Positions 22,984-32,745 are shown, counted from the stretch's first letter. The stretch is 64,000 nt of DNA from Azoarcus sp031555955 (GCA_031555955.1 JAVBTY010000042.1:1-64000); one strand, 5' to 3'. The notes: a model not told the origin generated them from the letters alone. Made by a program: numbers and translations.

Positions 22984-24466
22984 CCAATCGGTCGAGAAAG
23001 CCGTTGCCAAGGCCCGGTGCGAGCAGGATCACCTGTTCTTCACCCGCTACTTCTTCAAGCACCGGCAGGGCATCAAGTTCCGCGTCAATTGGCATCACCA
23101 CCTGATCAGCGACACGGTCCAGCGCGTCATCAACGGCGACCTGAAGAACGTCGTAATAAACGTCCCGCCCGGGTCGTCTAAAACCGAAATCGTCGCCATC
23201 AACCTGATGGCCCGGGGCTTGGCGATCAACCCTCGTGCCCGGTTTCTGCACATCAGCTATTCGGACGATCTGGCGCTGCTGAACAGCGGCACGGCCAAGG
23301 AGATCGTCCAGTCCGACGAGTTTCAGGCACTCTGGCCGCTGAAGGTGGCAGACGACGCCAAGTCGAAGAAGCGCTGGAATGTCGAGGTCGACGGCAAGAC
23401 GGCCGGCGGCGTGTATGCCGTTTCGCTCGGCGGCCAGATCACCGGCTTTCGTGCCGGCCATATGACCGAAGGGTGGCAGGGTGCCATCATCATCGACGAC
23501 CCGCTCAAGGTCGAGGATGCCTACAGCAAGACGAAGCGGGCAGCCGCAAACCGGAAGCTGGTCTCAACGGTGAAGAGCCGGAAGGCCAATCCGGACACGC
23601 CAATCATCTTGATCATGCAGCGGTTGGCAGAGGAAGACCCTACCGGTTTCATCAAGGCCGGCAAGGTTCCTGGCGAGTGGGAGTTCATCAACATCCCGGC
23701 GCTGATTGACGACAAGTACGTCGATGGGCTGCCCGAAAAGTACCGCGAGTTGATCGAGTCGAGCGAATGCGACGACCAGGGGCAATTCAGCTACTGGCCC
23801 TACAAGGAGCCGCTGGCCGACCTGATCGAGTTGGAAGCAAAGGACCGCTACGTTTTCACTGGTCAGTACCAGCAGCGCCCCTCGCCCCTGGGGGGCGACA
23901 TCATCCAAGGAAAGTATTTCGGGCGCTACAAGGTCGTGCCGCCGCTGCGCTTCCGCAAGGTGTTAGCTGACACCGCACAGAAGACGGCCGAGCGGAACGA
24001 CTACAGCGTGTTCGAGTGCTGGGGCCTTGGCGAGGACGGTCGCATCTACCTGTTGGACCTGATCCGCGGCAAGTGGCCGGCTCCAGAGTTGAAGCGCCGC
24101 GCCATCGCCTTCTGGATCAAGCACAAGGATGCCGGCGACTTCGAAGCACCGCTCCGGCAGTTGCTGATCGAGGACAAATCGAGCGGAACCGGACTGATTC
24201 AGGACATTCAGGCAGACGGCGGCATCCCGGTGAAAGGTATCGAGCGAGTCACCGACAAGCTGACCCGCGTCATGGATGTGGTCAGCTACATCGAATCGGG
24301 GCTGGTGTTCATTCCCGAAGTGGCGCCATGGGTGAATGATTTTGTGACCGAATGCGAGGCCTTCACGGCAGACGACACGCACGCCCACGACGACCAGATC
24401 GATCCGATGGTGGATGCCATCAACGACATGCTGGCCAAGAAGCGCAGCATCTACGACAACCTGTGA
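22934..24466 (+). CDS. Terminase large subunit
   Basis: A 510-residue packaging motor. The ATPase domain has Walker A VPPGSSKT (77-84) and Walker B IIIDD (185-189). The C-terminal RNase H-like nuclease domain includes LADTAQKTAERNDYS and a late DDQIDPMVDA. It cuts and translocates concatemeric DNA into proheads through the portal encoded next. Confidence 0.93.
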   Translation: MKSKSKPRSPNLRTSIDQSVEKAVAKARCEQDHLFFTRYFFKHRQGIKFRVNWHHHLISDTVQRVINGDLKNVVINVPPGSSKTEIVAINLMARGLAINPRARFLHISYSDDLALLNSGTAKEIVQSDEFQALWPLKVADDAKSKKRWNVEVDGKTAGGVYAVSLGGQITGFRAGHMTEGWQGAIIIDDPLKVEDAYSKTKRAAANRKLVSTVKSRKANPDTPIILIMQRLAEEDPTGFIKAGKVPGEWEFINIPALIDDKYVDGLPEKYRELIESSECDDQGQFSYWPYKEPLADLIELEAKDRYVFTGQYQQRPSPLGGDIIQGKYFGRYKVVPPLRFRKVLADTAQKTAERNDYSVFECWGLGEDGRIYLLDLIRGKWPAPELKRRAIAFWIKHKDAGDFEAPLRQLLIEDKSSGTGLIQDIQADGGIPVKGIERVTDKLTRVMDVVSYIESGLVFIPEVAPWVNDFVTECEAFTADDTHAHDDQIDPMVDAINDMLAKKRSIYDNL

Positions 24467-24475
24467 GACACCGAC

Positions 24476-25849
24476 ATGGCCAAGAACCGCCAACCAATCG
24501 GCGACGGCCTGGAAAACGTCGTTGCCGGCCTCGGCACCAATCGCGATAAGCGCTCATATTCCGTCTGGGCCGATCCACGCATCCTGAACCGCCAGGAACT
24601 GGAGAACATGTACCGCGGCAGTTGGCTGGCGAAGAAGATCGTCAATGCCGTGGCCGACGACATGACTCGGGAGTGGCTGCACGTCATTTTCGATGATGAT
24701 TCGGAAAAATCGCAGTTCGCAATCGAGCAATCTGAAAAGCGCTTCGCGCTGAAACGCAAGGTCAACGAGGCCCTGCGCTGGTCCCGGCTATACGGTGGCG
24801 CTGTGATCATCATCGGCACCCGCGACAAAAACCTAGCCAATCCACTGGACGTGAAGAACGTCCGCAAGGGCGACCTGCGCTATCTGCATGTTGTGGATCG
24901 CTGGTGCCTATCGCCGGCCGGTTCGCTGAACCGGGATCTGGAAAGCCCGAACTTTGGCATGCCAGACAGCTATGTGCTGGCAGAATCTGCCGTGCATGTC
25001 CATCACACCCGGGTGCTTCGTTTTAACGGCGAGAAGCTGCCCTACCTTGCGTGGCTGCGGAACGGCATGTGGGACGATTCGGCTCTGCAGCACATCATGG
25101 ACAGCCTGATGAACTGCGACACAACAACGCAGGCCATCGCCACCATGATGTTCGAGTCGAACGTCGATGTAGTGAAATCCGAGGGTCTTGCCGACGTGCT
25201 GGCCCGCAAGGACGGCGAGGCAGTGCTGACCAAACGCTTCCAGGTGGCCGCACTGCTCAAGAGCTTCAATCGCATGCTGCTGCTCGATGGCACCGAGAGC
25301 TACGAGAAGAAGCAGAACAGCTTCGCAAACCTCGACAAGGTCATCCAGCAGTTCATGATCGACGTGTCAGGCGCCGCCGACATCCCCATGACGCGCCTGT
25401 TCGGCACGTCAGCCACCGGCATGAACGCCACCGGCGACAACGACGTACGCAACTACTACGACATGGTGTCGGCGAAACAGGAAGCCGAACTGCGCCCGCA
25501 GTTAGAGTACCTGTACGAGGTGCTGGTGCGCTCCGATCTGGGGCACATGCCCGATGATTTTCGCTTCGACTTCAATCCGCTCTGGCAACTCTCCGAGACT
25601 GAACAGGCTACCGTCGATAAGACCCGCGCCGACCGCGATCATGTCTATCTCAATGCCGGCGTGGTCACCGAGGCGCTGGTAGCCCGGGAACTGAAGGAGC
25701 GCGGCACATACCGCAACATGACCGACGAGGATATCGAGCTGATCGAGGAGCTTTCCACGCCGATGGACAAGTACGGCGAGGCCCCAGGCACAAAACCACC
25801 AGAGGGTGACGAAGGCGATGATGAGATGAGCATCCAGGAGACAGCGTAA
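24476..25849 (+). CDS. DUF1073 portal protein
   Basis: A 457-residue portal of the DUF1073 family (RDKRSYSVWADPRILNRQELENMYRGSWLAKKIVNAVADDMTREW; later SGAADIPMTRLFGTSATGMNATGDNDVRNYYD). It would form the dodecameric ring at the head vertex through which DNA enters. It follows terminase by 10 bp. Confidence 0.9.
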   Translation: MAKNRQPIGDGLENVVAGLGTNRDKRSYSVWADPRILNRQELENMYRGSWLAKKIVNAVADDMTREWLHVIFDDDSEKSQFAIEQSEKRFALKRKVNEALRWSRLYGGAVIIIGTRDKNLANPLDVKNVRKGDLRYLHVVDRWCLSPAGSLNRDLESPNFGMPDSYVLAESAVHVHHTRVLRFNGEKLPYLAWLRNGMWDDSALQHIMDSLMNCDTTTQAIATMMFESNVDVVKSEGLADVLARKDGEAVLTKRFQVAALLKSFNRMLLLDGTESYEKKQNSFANLDKVIQQFMIDVSGAADIPMTRLFGTSATGMNATGDNDVRNYYDMVSAKQEAELRPQLEYLYEVLVRSDLGHMPDDFRFDFNPLWQLSETEQATVDKTRADRDHVYLNAGVVTEALVARELKERGTYRNMTDEDIELIEELSTPMDKYGEAPGTKPPEGDEGDDEMSIQETA

Positions 25850-26088
25850 TGGATAACTGCCTCACATATGCCCTGCGCGCCTTGCGATATTCCCGCTGTA
25901 GCGACCATCTTGTTATCCGGAAATCGCATTGGGGCTGGTTCCCTCATTTTGCGATTTACATCGAGCTATATGACGGAACCCTCGTCAAAAAAGAGTACGT
26001 CCCAATTTCGCCTCGGCCGCGATGGATTCCTCCGCTGTTTTTTAAGGGCCGGGAAGTCACTACTACTTACAAACCCGTTTGCCTTTAG
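25849..26088 (+). CDS. Small basic/aromatic protein, unknown
   Basis: A 79-residue protein (MDNCLTYALRALRYSRCSDHLVIRKSHWGWFPHFAIYIELYDGTLVKKEYVPISPRPRW). Its ATG overlaps the portal stop (TAATG). It is less GC-rich than its neighbours. I recall similar short proteins in other phages but no function. Confidence 0.55.
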   Translation: MDNCLTYALRALRYSRCSDHLVIRKSHWGWFPHFAIYIELYDGTLVKKEYVPISPRPRWIPPLFFKGREVTTTYKPVCL

Positions 26089-26099
26089 GAGATCGGACC

Positions 26100-26525
26100 A
26101 TGGTCCTCACAGATTACGCCGAAAACAGGGTTGTTGATGCGCTGCTGCGCGGTCAGCCGCTGGGTGCGCCCACGACCTTTCACATGGCGCTCAGTACCGC
26201 TGTGCGCAGCGATGCGGGGGGCCCTACAGAACCTGTTGGCAACGATTATGCGCGTGTTGCTGTTGCTGCTGCACTGGCCAGCTTTTCTGGGACTCAAGGC
26301 AGTGCCGAGGTATCGAATGGCACTGATGGCACTGTCGAGAATCTGATCGAAGTTACCTGGCCAGCCTCGACTGGCCTGTGGGGCCAACTTCGCTCTGTTT
26401 GGTTCATGGACACGGCCGGAAACGCCTGGATCAGTATCGACCTCGACGAACCGATCGATGTGTCCGGAAGCAACTTTACGGTGCGCTTCGGCGTCGGCCA
26501 GCTACGGTTCCAGATCGACAACTGA
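26100..26525 (+). CDS. Gp80-like phage virion protein
   Basis: A 141-residue protein (MVLTDYAENRVVDALLRGQPLGAPTTFHMALSTAVRSDAGG...RVAVAAALASFSGTQ...) matching the small phage protein family often labelled tail fibre or Gp80-like, with a jelly-roll-like beta pattern. AGGAGATC lies 13 nt before the ATG at 26100. It is the first of several accessory virion genes set between portal and head-morphogenesis genes. Confidence 0.65.
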   Translation: MVLTDYAENRVVDALLRGQPLGAPTTFHMALSTAVRSDAGGPTEPVGNDYARVAVAAALASFSGTQGSAEVSNGTDGTVENLIEVTWPASTGLWGQLRSVWFMDTAGNAWISIDLDEPIDVSGSNFTVRFGVGQLRFQIDN

Positions 26526-26539
26526 GTGCGGGGGCCGTC

Positions 26540-27001
26540 ATGACGCCTGATCAGAAATCAGCCTTGGAAGCCGTGGTCGGCAGGGCGTTGAGTGCGGATG
26601 AACATGCCGCAATCGAAGCCCTGCTGACGGAGCGTAATGATGTCGCAATCGCAGGAGTACTCAGCACTGGCCGCGTGAAGATTCATTCGTCGCCAATCGG
26701 GATCGGTACTGTGCTCGCCGTAATGGCTCCGTCTGGTGGGGATTTCCTTAATGCACTTGAGGCGACGGGGGCCGCCAACGCAAATGTCAGATGGGCATTG
26801 AAGATGATTGAGCAGGGCACCCTCGACGTCGGACACCCCGTCACCCGTGCGCAGCTTGACGCCTTCGCCAAGGAGCAGCCGCTATTGACGGATGCAATCA
26901 AGGCTTTACTGTCCGTTGCCGAGCAGCCGGACCCGATTCATTACAACGCCGTCAGTGATGTGCTCAACATCGCAGATGGTCGGCTGACGATGGGAGATTA
27001 A
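26540..27001 (+). CDS. Phage protein, unknown
   Basis: A 153-residue protein (MTPDQKSALEAVVGRALSADEHAAIEALLTERNDVAIAGVLSTGRVKI...). The opening pattern recurs in phage proteins found beside Gp80-like and LamG-like genes. No function is known to me. It starts 14 bp after the previous gene. Confidence 0.65.
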   Translation: MTPDQKSALEAVVGRALSADEHAAIEALLTERNDVAIAGVLSTGRVKIHSSPIGIGTVLAVMAPSGGDFLNALEATGAANANVRWALKMIEQGTLDVGHPVTRAQLDAFAKEQPLLTDAIKALLSVAEQPDPIHYNAVSDVLNIADGRLTMGD

Positions 27002-27003
27002 CC

Positions 27004-27447
27004 ATGGCCGGTGAAACCATCCTGATATTTGGCCCCAAGAAGATTCTTGAAACGGGCGGTCCCAGCATCGTAAACAATGCACTGGCTCAGGCCGATGATG
27101 CCGACTACTGCGTAATTGCTGACGGTGGGTGCTATCCGGATGCCCGGTTTGTCGCAACTTTTACTTTCGCTATCGCCCCGACTGAAGGTTCCGTTCTCGC
27201 CCTGTACGCCCAGCCGCTCGATATCGATGACGCAGCCGATGCTGAGGCCCCAGAGACGACCAGGCCGACAGTATTTGTCGGTTCCTTTATCGTCAATAAC
27301 GTCACCTCTCCACAGTCGGCGGATCTGGTAGCCCGCGACGTGCCTTGGCGTGCCCGCTATTACCTGCATAACGTTGGTACCGGGCAGACGGTCAGCGCTG
27401 GCTGGAAGCTGACTGTCACCCCGTTTACTGTCGCACCGGCTCCTTGA
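27004..27447 (+). CDS. Phage structural-type protein, unknown
   Basis: A 147-residue beta-rich protein (ILIFGPKKILETGGPSIVNNALAQADDADYCVIADGGCYPDARFVATFTFAIAPTEGSVLALYAQPLDI). The pattern resembles small virion decoration or fibre-associated proteins. It starts 2 bp after the preceding stop. Confidence 0.6.
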   Translation: MAGETILIFGPKKILETGGPSIVNNALAQADDADYCVIADGGCYPDARFVATFTFAIAPTEGSVLALYAQPLDIDDAADAEAPETTRPTVFVGSFIVNNVTSPQSADLVARDVPWRARYYLHNVGTGQTVSAGWKLTVTPFTVAPAP

Positions 27448-27450
27448 TCT

Positions 27451-28983
27451 GTGGCTATGCTTGTCCAGTCACGTCGGATTTGGACCCGGCAGCCGCAAGG
27501 GACAATCGCGCCAGCTGATGGTTGGGATTTTGTTTGGACGCCAACAGCAAGTAGCGGAATGGTCACGCGTCCCGGGGCGCATCACCGTACCGTTGTCACC
27601 CCGCACGGGATTGCGCTGGATGCGGGGGCCGACTCCGGACCGGGCGCGATCATCGCCCCGGCGCAGGACCCGGCCTGGGATTTCGGCGGCGGGCCGTTCG
27701 CGGTGTTGTGCATATTCCGGCTAACCGACGCCATTGCCTCCGGGCAGGAACGCCAGATACTTAGCAGCTCCAACCTCTCCAACCACATGGCGGTGTACGT
27801 GCGTAGCAACAGCTCCGCTTACACCCTGCGCGCCTCGTGCGGGCTCACCAGCAGCACCGATTACCCCATCGGCCTGGGCGATACCATAGCCGTGGCGGTG
27901 GGGCGCGACGTGAGCGGCGGGACCCGGCTGCACTACCGCAACCTCCGCACAGGCGCGACCGGCATGCGTACCGGCTCCAATGCGGGGGCATGGTATCTGC
28001 GCGTTGCCGGGGCTGACCTGCGCGTGCTGGGCCATACCGGTGCCGGGTTTCCCGGCCAAATATTCGGGGTGGCGATGCGCCGCAGCGCGCTGCCCGATTA
28101 CGACGCGCTGCTCGGCAACCCTTGGTCGGTTTTTCGCCCGCGGCGTCGTGTGGCGTTTTTCGGTCTGGGCGCTGGGGGCATCCATGCCGGTACCTGTGGC
28201 GCAGCCAAAGTGTCAGGGGTTGCCGCATTATCCGCCCAGGTGGCCTTGGCTGGCATCGGTGTTGCACTTGCCGAGGGGCAGGCTGGCGCCAATGTCGCCT
28301 TACCGCTATCCGCTGCCGGTATCGCCATTGCCGACGGTGACGCCTGCGCTCGGGCGACAGTAACCATCGCCGCTATTGCTCTCGCAGAGGCGGCCGGTGC
28401 AGCCGGGCTGTCGGCTGCGGTGTTGTCCGAGGCGGCTGGTGCGGCGGCGGCCAGTGGGCATACTGATCTGGCGGCCTTATTACACGCGCAGGCCATAGGT
28501 GTCGCGCAGACCGGAGGGAGCGCTGATCTGCGCGGTGGGGCGCATGGTTCCCTGACAGCATTGGGCAGTGCCACGCCCAGCGGACAGGCTGCCCTGTCTG
28601 TCACTGTATGGCTCAATGCATCAGATTCTTCCGAGGCGGGCGGTGCGGCAACCGGATCTCCTCCCGCTCCGGATGCCCTCTCTGCTGCTGGCTCGGGAGA
28701 GTCCTCCGGCTCCGCCATCTGGAGCGTTACGAAGACCATGACAGCGGCTGGTTTCGTGCAAGCCATGGCCGCAGGATCAATCGACATCCTCATCAATCTT
28801 GAGGCAAACGGTTCATCTGAATCTTCGGGTTCGGCTGTGGTGTTGGCAATGGTCATTGATGACCAGCCACAGGCCGTCTGTAGCTATCCAACGCTCGGTA
28901 TGCGCCTCGCTCGCCAATTGAGTGGCGAGCGAGAACGTATCAGCGCCGGATTGGCACGAGCATTTTCGATAGGGCTGCTGTGA
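27451..28983 (+). CDS. LamG-like domain with long Ala/Gly/Ser tail; accessory virion protein
   Basis: A 510-residue protein. Residues ~1-235 look like a concanavalin/LamG domain (GIALDAGADSGPGAIIAPAQDPAWDFGGGPFAVLCIFRL...RQILSSSNLSNHMAVYV...GQIFGVAMRRSALPDYDALLGNPWSVFRPRR). The remaining ~230 residues are low-complexity Ala/Gly/Ser with loose repeats (AxGxAxASG). The start is uncertain: GTG 27451 or ATG 27457, neither with a clear Shine-Dalgarno. It may be a head fibre or decoration protein binding sugars; this is inference. Confidence 0.65.
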   Translation: MAMLVQSRRIWTRQPQGTIAPADGWDFVWTPTASSGMVTRPGAHHRTVVTPHGIALDAGADSGPGAIIAPAQDPAWDFGGGPFAVLCIFRLTDAIASGQERQILSSSNLSNHMAVYVRSNSSAYTLRASCGLTSSTDYPIGLGDTIAVAVGRDVSGGTRLHYRNLRTGATGMRTGSNAGAWYLRVAGADLRVLGHTGAGFPGQIFGVAMRRSALPDYDALLGNPWSVFRPRRRVAFFGLGAGGIHAGTCGAAKVSGVAALSAQVALAGIGVALAEGQAGANVALPLSAAGIAIADGDACARATVTIAAIALAEAAGAAGLSAAVLSEAAGAAAASGHTDLAALLHAQAIGVAQTGGSADLRGGAHGSLTALGSATPSGQAALSVTVWLNASDSSEAGGAATGSPPAPDALSAAGSGESSGSAIWSVTKTMTAAGFVQAMAAGSIDILINLEANGSSESSGSAVVLAMVIDDQPQAVCSYPTLGMRLARQLSGERERISAGLARAFSIGLL

Positions 28984-29849
28984 TCGTGTTGAGAGTATTC
29001 ATATCGGTATCGCCTAATGGGAAACGCTTGCGGAAGCGGCGCGGCCGACTGTTTAAGCCGGTCAAGCCATCCCACAAGGTGGAGCTCTGGTACAAGCAGC
29101 AGCTGCTCGCCGTCGTGGCCCAGCTTCGCAAGATCACCGGCGAGGAATTGCTGCCCGAGTTGAAGCGTATGGAGCCGCTCTACGCGCCCGGCGATGGCAT
29201 CACACGGGATGCGAAGGTGCCGCGCCGTTCGCTGGAGTCATCATTTCGGCGCATGGCGCAACGGGCCGGCGGGATTGAGCAAACGGCCAAGCGGCTCGCG
29301 GCACTAGCCGCGCAGCGTAGCGCCGGCGTGGTTGATGAGCGGCTATCGGCGGCCATTAAGTCCTCGGTGAGCGTCGATATTTCGCCAGTCCTGACGCAGT
29401 CTGGGCCGATCCTCGACGCACTGCGGGCGGCGACCAAGAACAACATCGACCTGATCAAGTCGATCCCGGAGCAGTATTTCGAGAAGCTAGGCGACGCCGT
29501 CGGCAAGAACATGGAACGCGGCATGCGCTTCGAGGACTTGGCAAAGGAGATCGAGCGCATCGGCGACGTGACTGAGAGCCGCGCCAAGCTGATCGCCCGG
29601 GACCAGGCTAGCAAGATGAACGGCGCCTTCAACGAGGCCCGCCAGACATCGCTGGGCATCGACAAGTACCAGTGGCAAACGTCCGGTGACGAGCGCGTAC
29701 GCCCTGAACATGCCGAGAACGACGGCAAGGTGTTCAGCTGGAACGATCCGCCGCTATCTACAGGACATCCAGGCCATGACGTGCTTTGCCGATGCGTGGC
29801 GATTCCGTGTTTCGACCTGGACAAAGAAGAGGAGCTTCTCGGGCTATGA
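28980..29849 (+). CDS. Minor head / head morphogenesis protein (SPP1 gp7 / Mu F-like)
   Basis: A 289-residue protein whose C-terminal half carries the Mu F/SPP1 gp7 pattern (LIARDQASKMNGAFNEARQTSLGIDKYQWQTSGDERVRPEHAENDGKVFSWNDPPLSTGHPGHDVLCRCVAIP). It helps build the prohead near the portal. GTG at 28980 overlaps the previous stop; internal starts are possible. Confidence 0.88.
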   Translation: MIVLRVFISVSPNGKRLRKRRGRLFKPVKPSHKVELWYKQQLLAVVAQLRKITGEELLPELKRMEPLYAPGDGITRDAKVPRRSLESSFRRMAQRAGGIEQTAKRLAALAAQRSAGVVDERLSAAIKSSVSVDISPVLTQSGPILDALRAATKNNIDLIKSIPEQYFEKLGDAVGKNMERGMRFEDLAKEIERIGDVTESRAKLIARDQASKMNGAFNEARQTSLGIDKYQWQTSGDERVRPEHAENDGKVFSWNDPPLSTGHPGHDVLCRCVAIPCFDLDKEEELLGL

Positions 29850-31036
29850 CCATGAAGACAATTCAGGCCCGCGACTTCATGCCGCCGCTGAGCAGTCGGA
29901 AGATGACCGCCGATGGCTACATGGTGGCGCCCGGTAATCTGGCGCGCACCGGCGTGCAGGACTACCGGGCCTACGAACTCGGCCTCGACGCCGACGGCAT
30001 GGACCCGATGAAGGTGATCCGACTGTACCGGCCGCCCGAGGAGGTTTTCGACACGGCCAGCATAGCCAGCTTCGAAAGCAAGCCGATCACGATCGAGCAC
30101 CCGCCTGTCGCGGTGACCGCCGACAACTGGACGGGACTCGCCAAGGGTGAAGTGCGCGATGTGGCCAGATCCTGCGACCTCATGACGGGGACGCTGCTGA
30201 TCAAGGCGAAGGACGCCATCGAGGCGCTGCAGTCCGGCAAGGCGCAGCTCTCGAACGGCTACACCTTCGAACTCGACATGACGCCCGGGACGACGGCCGA
30301 CGGCCGCGCCTATGACGGCGTCCAACGAAACATCCGCGGCAACCACGTAGCCCTGGTGGATGCAGCGAGGTGTGGTTCGGCTTGCCGAATCGCTGATTCT
30401 CAACCCAAATTGGAAGGAAATACGATGCCCGACGCAAAGCGCAAAGTCACCGTTGACGGCATCCCGCTGGAGGTGGAAGACACCGCGGCGGGCGTCATCG
30501 ACACCCTGATCAAGCAACGCGACGAAGCGCGCGATGCTCTGACTACCCTGAAAACGAAGGCAGCCGAGGCCGATGGCCTGAAGGTTGCGCTCGACAAGGC
30601 GCACGCCGACATCGAGGCCATGAAGAAGGACGTCATCACCCCTGAAGCCCGGGATGCGATGGTCGCCGAGTGGGCCAAGCTGATCGGCGACGCCAAGCGG
30701 CTCGTCCCCGAGCTGACCACTGACGGCAAGACCTGCCTCGCCATCCGCCGCGAGGTGATCGGTGCGCTGGTCGGCAAGGACGCCACCGCCAAGGCCGTGG
30801 CCGATGCGGTCCTGGCCGGCAAGGCGCTCGACAGCGCCGAACCCGAGGTCGTGCGCGCCACCTTCAACGCTTTGGCCGCCGCGGTGAAAACCGAGGCCAA
30901 CGACGCCGAGGTCAGCGCCAATGACGCCGCCGTCGCCGATGCCCTGACCGGCGCCAGCAAGGCGAACGATTCCAAGACTGAACTGACGGGCCGAGATAAG
31001 TTCCTGGCCCGCCAGTCCCAGGCCTGGCAGCAGTAA
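29846..31036 (+). CDS. DUF2213 protein (putative prohead protease/scaffold)
   Basis: A 396-residue DUF2213 protein. The N-terminal domain (YRAYELGLDADGMDPMKVIRLYRPPEEVFDTASIASFESKPITIEHP...AQLSNGYTFEL...VQRNIRGNHVALVDAARCG) is protease-like and the C-terminal half is charged, helical and scaffold-like. The arrangement suggests capsid maturation. Its ATG overlaps the previous stop (ATGA). Confidence 0.85.
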   Translation: MTMKTIQARDFMPPLSSRKMTADGYMVAPGNLARTGVQDYRAYELGLDADGMDPMKVIRLYRPPEEVFDTASIASFESKPITIEHPPVAVTADNWTGLAKGEVRDVARSCDLMTGTLLIKAKDAIEALQSGKAQLSNGYTFELDMTPGTTADGRAYDGVQRNIRGNHVALVDAARCGSACRIADSQPKLEGNTMPDAKRKVTVDGIPLEVEDTAAGVIDTLIKQRDEARDALTTLKTKAAEADGLKVALDKAHADIEAMKKDVITPEARDAMVAEWAKLIGDAKRLVPELTTDGKTCLAIRREVIGALVGKDATAKAVADAVLAGKALDSAEPEVVRATFNALAAAVKTEANDAEVSANDAAVADALTGASKANDSKTELTGRDKFLARQSQAWQQ

Positions 31037-31070
31037 CCGAGTCCATCCACCAGCCTGAAGGAGATTGGCA

Positions 31071-31565
31071 ATGTCCAAACCCGACCTGAGCACCTATGGC
31101 GGTCGCCTCCGTGATCTCGGTTACGCCGGCCAGATCGCCGATACCAACCCCACGATCATCGAATCCAAGACCAACGAGGCGACGGCTATCGACTACGGTA
31201 TCGCTGTCGCCCGCGGCGCGTCCGACGATACATGCAAGGCCCCGGCCGCCGATGGCGACAAGCTGATCGGCATTTCTGTCCGCCATGCCATTCGCCCGGG
31301 CGATTCGTCCAACAACGTGTCCTACGGCCAGCGCGATAGCGTGCCCATTCTGCGCGACGGCTACGTCTATGCGGTGGCCTACGAGAACGCCACCCGCGGC
31401 GACACCGCCATCAGCGTGACCGCCCAGAACGGCAAGATCGGCTCCACCACCGGCGGCGCTGCTGGCGCCGGTCGCGTTGCCCTTGACGGCACCAGTGGCA
31501 AGCCGAAGGTTACGTGGGAAAACACGACCGCCGCCGGCCAGATCGGCATTCTGCGCGTCAGCTAA
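31071..31565 (+). CDS. Structural cement / decoration protein
   Basis: A 164-residue protein (DLSTYGGRLRDLGYAGQIADTNPTIIESKTNEATAIDYGIAVARG...KLIGISVRHAI...GYVYAVAYENATRGDTAISV) with the beta-sandwich pattern of capsid cement proteins encoded just before DUF2184 capsids. AAGGAG lies 7 nt before the ATG at 31071. Confidence 0.75.
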   Translation: MSKPDLSTYGGRLRDLGYAGQIADTNPTIIESKTNEATAIDYGIAVARGASDDTCKAPAADGDKLIGISVRHAIRPGDSSNNVSYGQRDSVPILRDGYVYAVAYENATRGDTAISVTAQNGKIGSTTGGAAGAGRVALDGTSGKPKVTWENTTAAGQIGILRVS

Positions 31566-31585
31566 CCGCGCCCGTCACAAAGCAT

Positions 31586-31614
31586 GAGGCCACCTCCGGG
31601 TGGTCTTTCTTTTT
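31586..31614 (+). terminator. Terminator-like hairpin before the capsid gene
   Basis: GGCCACC / GGTGGTC form a short stem with a 3-nt loop followed by TTTCTTTTTT. It may set the ratio of cement to capsid transcripts. Confidence 0.6.
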
Positions 31615-31630
31615 TCAGAAAGGGAAATCC

Positions 31631-32677
31631 ATGCCTATCAAGAAAATCCAGTTGGGCGACGGCCGCGTGGTTGCGGTCGATGCAGCCCGTTACGCCGCGT
31701 TCGATGCGCTGCGCTCCAATCCTGGCCTTGCCGGCCTGATTGTCGGTGACGGCATCGTCGCCCGCGATGCGCAGGAAGCGCTGGCTTTCATCGTGTCGCA
31801 GCTCGCCTACACCGAATCGCAGGTGTTCGAGCGGCAATACACGCCGATGCAGTACGAGCAACTGCTGCCCATCAGCTACGAAGCCGGCGAGTTCGCCGAC
31901 TCGATACGCTACGAGATTTACGACTACGCGGGTCGTGGCAAGCGCACATCCGGCAAGGGCCGCGACATCAACCTGGTCGACGTGGCATACGCCGACAAGT
32001 CGTTCCCGGTCCTGAATGGCGACATCGGCTACGACTACACAACCGAGGAACTGCGCCGTACCGCCTTCCTGCGCCGCCCCATCAGCGAGCGCAAGCTGGC
32101 TGCTGCTATCGACGGCTACCGCCGCCACATGAACGACGTCGGCCTGTTCGGCGAACCCTCCTCAGGCATCACCGGCCTGTTCAACAACGCCAATGTGCCG
32201 CAGGGAAATGCCCCGGTCGGTGCATGGCAGACCGGACCGAAGACGCAGGCGCAGATTCTCTCGGACATCAACGCCATCATCCTGAACGTCTGGACCAACA
32301 CGGCCTACAACGATCAGGTGACGGACATCGTGATGGCCCCGGGCGCCTACGCCTACATCGCCAGCACCGCGCGCTCCGAGAACAGCGACAAGACCATTTT
32401 GCAGTACGTCAAGGAAAACAACATCGCCAAGGTCGAGCGCGGCCAGGAAATCAGCTTCCAGCCCGGCTTCGGCCTGGACACCGCAGGCGCCGGCGGCACC
32501 CGCCGGATGATGGCCTACGTGAAGTCCGACACCCGTCTCGTGATGCACATCCCGCTGGCCCTGCGTTTCCTTGCGCCGCAGTTGTTCGGCCTGACCGTGC
32601 AGGTGCCGGGTGAGTACAAATATTCCGGCGTGGAGTTCCGCTACCCGAAGTCTGCGTACTACATGGACGGCATCTAA
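31631..32677 (+). CDS. DUF2184 major capsid protein
   Basis: A 348-residue major capsid protein of the DUF2184 family (SQLAYTESQVFERQYTPMQYEQLLPISYEAGEFADSIRYEIYDYAGRGKRTSGKGRDINLVDV...YKYSGVEFRYPKSAYYMDGI). It is expected to adopt the HK97 fold and form the icosahedral shell. The start at 31631 follows a purine-rich GAAAGGGAAA. Confidence 0.9.
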   Translation: MPIKKIQLGDGRVVAVDAARYAAFDALRSNPGLAGLIVGDGIVARDAQEALAFIVSQLAYTESQVFERQYTPMQYEQLLPISYEAGEFADSIRYEIYDYAGRGKRTSGKGRDINLVDVAYADKSFPVLNGDIGYDYTTEELRRTAFLRRPISERKLAAAIDGYRRHMNDVGLFGEPSSGITGLFNNANVPQGNAPVGAWQTGPKTQAQILSDINAIILNVWTNTAYNDQVTDIVMAPGAYAYIASTARSENSDKTILQYVKENNIAKVERGQEISFQPGFGLDTAGAGGTRRMMAYVKSDTRLVMHIPLALRFLAPQLFGLTVQVPGEYKYSGVEFRYPKSAYYMDGI

Positions 32678-32698
32678 GCCGACCGGAACAAGCCACAG

Positions 32699-32725
32699 CG
32701 GGCGTCCCTTCGGGGGCGCCCGTTT
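32699..32725 (+). terminator. Terminator-like hairpin after the capsid gene
   Basis: A GC-rich stem (CGGGCGTCCC / GGGGCGCCCG, one mismatch) closed by a TTCG tetraloop is followed by TTTC. The short T-run suggests attenuation rather than full termination. Confidence 0.6.
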
Positions 32726-32745
32726 CACTTCAGGAGCAAGGAAAC

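Noticed and set aside
29180..31093. Long minus-strand open frame of 637 codons.
   Set aside because: It is antisense to head genes with clear homology; composition is typical of a shadow frame.
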